Below, piece by piece: positions 62,142 to 64,000 of a stretch of DNA of 64,000 bases. Source of the stretch: Terrimonas pollutisoli (GTDB lineage: Bacteria; Bacteroidota; Bacteroidia; Chitinophagales; Chitinophagaceae); the NCBI RefSeq assembly GCF_029360765.1, contig NZ_JARKNA010000015.1, positions 1 through 64,000 on the forward strand, written 5' to 3'. A program made the translations under genes and the position numbers. The notes under the pieces are model-generated. The model made no database searches. It was not told where the DNA came from and saw only the letters and a program-made list of their open reading frames with translations. Positions within the stretch are counted from its first letter, which is position 1; each line of letters starts with the position of its first letter.

Positions 62142-63098
62142 TCAATTCGTTTTTGCAGGTTGATCAGATGATTTTGTTTTTTTGCTCAGATCAAACACAT
62201 AAAAGAAAGAGCCATACACAGTAGTTGACTGACCTACATTTCTGCCTTTGATAGTGTACATGCCGCCGGCAACTATTGACAACTGGGGCAATGGCGGAAG
62301 AACATATTTTAGATTCACGCCAGCCTGCGTGGCATCCATATTATTGCTTGGAAAAGGCATGTTATTGCGGGTAATATCGAAGCCACCCAATGTATTCCAG
62401 ATATTGAGCACTCCTTCTGCTATCAACCTGTGATTACGAAATCCTGCCCGAATATTATAATTGGCGGCGTTGGGCATCTCCACTTCATTGCTATAATGCA
62501 TTTCAGTAGTATAGTAAGCGTCCCGGTCTATTTTTATATTGTCACGCAATACATAGGTTGCCGAGCCTGTGACGAAAAGATTGCTCCACTCGTAATCTGC
62601 CATCACTCTTGCCGAAGCAGTTTTGCTGCGAAGACCAATTGACATCGGAAGAAAATCGGCCACATAATCAGATAAGGGAAAAGAAACACCTGCTATTCCG
62701 AATAAAGAAAGTTTGCCTGGTCCAATATTTTTTTGAAAGGGCCGCCATTTCAGAAACAAACTCAGGTCCTGGATACCATCCATGCCATGCAGCGTACCCG
62801 CCGATGCTTTTGTTTTTACATAAGGTGCGCTGAACAATGCATTCAGTTTCCGGGTAATGCCATAGTTACCCATGATACTGTACATCTGAGTTGTAACCTT
62901 TCCGATATTCAGGTTTTCTCTTTTCAATGTTCCTTCCCAATAATCTTTCCAGCTACTATAGCTGTACATAGGACCCACACAGAGAGCATTTTTTTCCATC
63001 ATGATGGCGTCTATGTCTGTTTGGGCAGTTACAATAAATGAAGACAGGACGAAGAAGCCTGCGAATGAGGCTCTCATTCCCTTGAATAAGATTTTCAT
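62142..63098 (-). CDS. Outer-membrane beta-barrel-type protein
   Basis: The 318-residue protein has a signal peptide (ends near FIVTAQ) and a series of amphipathic strands (NIGKVTTQMYSIMGNYGITR, KLNALFSAPYVKTKA, SLFGIAGVSFPLSDY, NYNIRAGFRNHRLIAEGVLN, GVNLKYVLPPLPQLSIVAGG) ending in TTVYGSFFYVFDL. This is the layout of transporter-like barrel proteins (Phenol_MetA_deg/DUF3187-like). The partner protein upstream is cut by the window end, and the two probably form a transcript with the PAP2-like gene. Confidence 0.7.
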   Translation of the reverse strand: MKILFKGMRASFAGFFVLSSFIVTAQTDIDAIMMEKNALCVGPMYSYSSWKDYWEGTLKRENLNIGKVTTQMYSIMGNYGITRKLNALFSAPYVKTKASAGTLHGMDGIQDLSLFLKWRPFQKNIGPGKLSLFGIAGVSFPLSDYVADFLPMSIGLRSKTASARVMADYEWSNLFVTGSATYVLRDNIKIDRDAYYTTEMHYSNEVEMPNAANYNIRAGFRNHRLIAEGVLNIWNTLGGFDITRNNMPFPSNNMDATQAGVNLKYVLPPLPQLSIVAGGMYTIKGRNVGQSTTVYGSFFYVFDLSKKTKSSDQPAKTN

Positions 63099-63135
63099 GA
63101 TTAAAACAGTTTTTGATAATAGAACCCCTGCAATG

Positions 63136-63185
63136 GATTCTTTGTGTTATCCTACCATCGAAGCAGCAGAATAACACAAAGAATC
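63136..63185. terminator. Long inverted repeat downstream of the last gene
   Basis: GATTCTTTGTGTTAT (63136-63150) and ATAACACAAAGAATC (63171-63185) form a perfect 15-bp stem with a 20-nt loop, 29 nt after the stop of the gene ending at 63215. It has no T run, so it may be a processing site or a partial terminator. Confidence 0.5.
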
Positions 63186-63214
63186 AAATGGTCAATTCAA
63201 ACCTCGTTGATAAT

Positions 63215-64000
63215 TTAAAGCCTTATAGAAAATCCGGCATTGATCAGGTAATCGGCAAAAGCAGCATCACCTTGTCTTTTAACACCATCATCAATGGTTC
63301 TTAATTTGTCCGAATAGCTTTGCGTACGATTGCGGCTTATAGCTACCGGCACTGATACATAAAAGTTTCCTTTTTTTGTGGTATATGAAATAGTAGGTTC
63401 TATTGAAGTAACGATACCTGGCCGGCGAAAACCTCTGTCTCCTCCAAACAAATCACTTGAAGGAATAGCTTCAGTACGGATGCCGGCTGATAAGTTGAAT
63501 TTGTCTAACATAAAGTTCACACCTCCTCTTGCCATATACTGATCAGGCACACTCATAACAGAAGTAAAATATTTTTGATTGGTAGCTGATACCGCGCCAC
63601 CTCTTGCTGTAGAGGTCCCATTTGTTTCTCTCGGATTGATGAGATAATAAAAATTGCCATACACTCCAAAGCCAAAATCGCCGTTGTGAATGATATTATA
63701 AAAACCATTCAGCTCAACAGTAAACCCTGTGCCTCCATCGCCTAATTGTATAGATTGATCTACGGGCCCCAATACTGCACTATCTGCCTCCGTTGATGAC
63801 AACTTATGAAAATAATCCTGGTATTTATAATCCCCTGTTGGCAATTTAATACCAAGTCCTGCCTGAATGTTTGCATTAGGAGAATTGACAGGATTTAATA
63901 ACCAGCGATACGCTGCTATGCGGATGTCACCAATGCCAAAAGACTCCGTTTTTCTTCTTGCTCCCTGCTTGGCACTGTTATTATTACCATAGTGTTCATA
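63215..64000 (-). CDS. Outer-membrane barrel-type protein, partial at the window end
   Basis: The frame is open from 64000 without a start codon, so the 5' end lies beyond the window. The 261 visible residues read YEHYGNNNSAKQGARRKTES, GIGDIRIAAYRWLLNPVNSP, NIQAGLGIKLPTGDYKYQDY and later beta-strand sequence with the end NAGFSIRL. Wording GIGDIRI.AYRWL and GIKLPTGDY is that of Bacteroidota barrel proteins near transporters. The TTG at 63844 is not a start. Its function is unknown. Confidence 0.72.
   Translation of the reverse strand, partial: YEHYGNNNSAKQGARRKTESFGIGDIRIAAYRWLLNPVNSPNANIQAGLGIKLPTGDYKYQDYFHKLSSTEADSAVLGPVDQSIQLGDGGTGFTVELNGFYNIIHNGDFGFGVYGNFYYLINPRETNGTSTARGGAVSATNQKYFTSVMSVPDQYMARGGVNFMLDKFNLSAGIRTEAIPSSDLFGGDRGFRRPGIVTSIEPTISYTTKKGNFYVSVPVAISRNRTQSYSDKLRTIDDGVKRQGDAAFADYLINAGFSIRL

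Overview
The window looks like the chromosome of a member of the Bacteroidota, most likely the Chitinophagaceae. It has a SusC/SusD pair, promoters of the Bacteroidota type (TTTG, about 18-19 nt, TAnnTTTG), weak Shine-Dalgarno sequences, many lipoprotein signals, and families such as DUF2339/DUF3999, DUF4286 and ribosomal protein bTHX. No rRNA, tRNA, CRISPR array, transposase or integrase was seen. The genus is inferred from style only.

Layout. 0.1-4.1 kb: DUF2339/DUF3999 membrane pair (the first with a disrupted 5' end) and a DUF4286 protein. 4.4-10.4 kb: HU, bTHX, pdxH, a coiled-coil membrane protein, pyrH, a lipoprotein and two tandem paralogous exported proteins. 10.5-36 kb, minus strand: a large polysaccharide utilisation locus (PUL) for pectin/rhamnogalacturonan fragments, with SusC, SusD, two GH105, SGNH esterases (one CE12-like), GH39-like, PL22 oligogalacturonate lyase, GH106 rhamnosidase, two GH43-like proteins, an (alpha/alpha)6 glycosidase and a DlgD-like reductase. 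A divergent GntR-type regulator stands at its head. The PUL is split at 12.6-16.5 kb by an accessory islet: a frameshifted hsdM tail, an AlbA_2/ATPase gene and two repeat-flanked single-gene units.

37.3-48.3 kb is largely housekeeping: a succinate dehydrogenase operon with an unusual membrane anchor and a lipoprotein hydrolase inside it, the operon rplM-rpsI-rpsB-tsf, a HigBA toxin-antitoxin pair, an S1-like protein and an HD protein. 48.4-56.1 kb is an alpha-glucoside/sucrose/trehalose locus (MFS, GH13 alpha-glucosidase, PfkB kinase, amylosucrase, convergent trehalase). 56.2-64 kb holds a DUF3179 protein, three AhpD-like proteins around an MFS transporter, a PAP2/vanadium-haloperoxidase-like lipoprotein and two outer-membrane beta-barrel-type proteins, the last cut by the window end.

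How the PUL should work (inference): SusCD imports oligosaccharides, surface and periplasmic esterases and glycosidases remove acetyl groups, rhamnose and arabinose- or xylose-type side chains, and PL22 and GH105 finish the unsaturated galacturonides. The most interesting signals are the two cassette-like units downstream of GH43, each carrying a copy of the GH43 3' end, a conserved upstream spacer, one ORF and an 82-nt structured repeat, and a shared operator-like motif at identical spacing before the SusC and CE12 genes, which ties the two halves of the interrupted PUL together.
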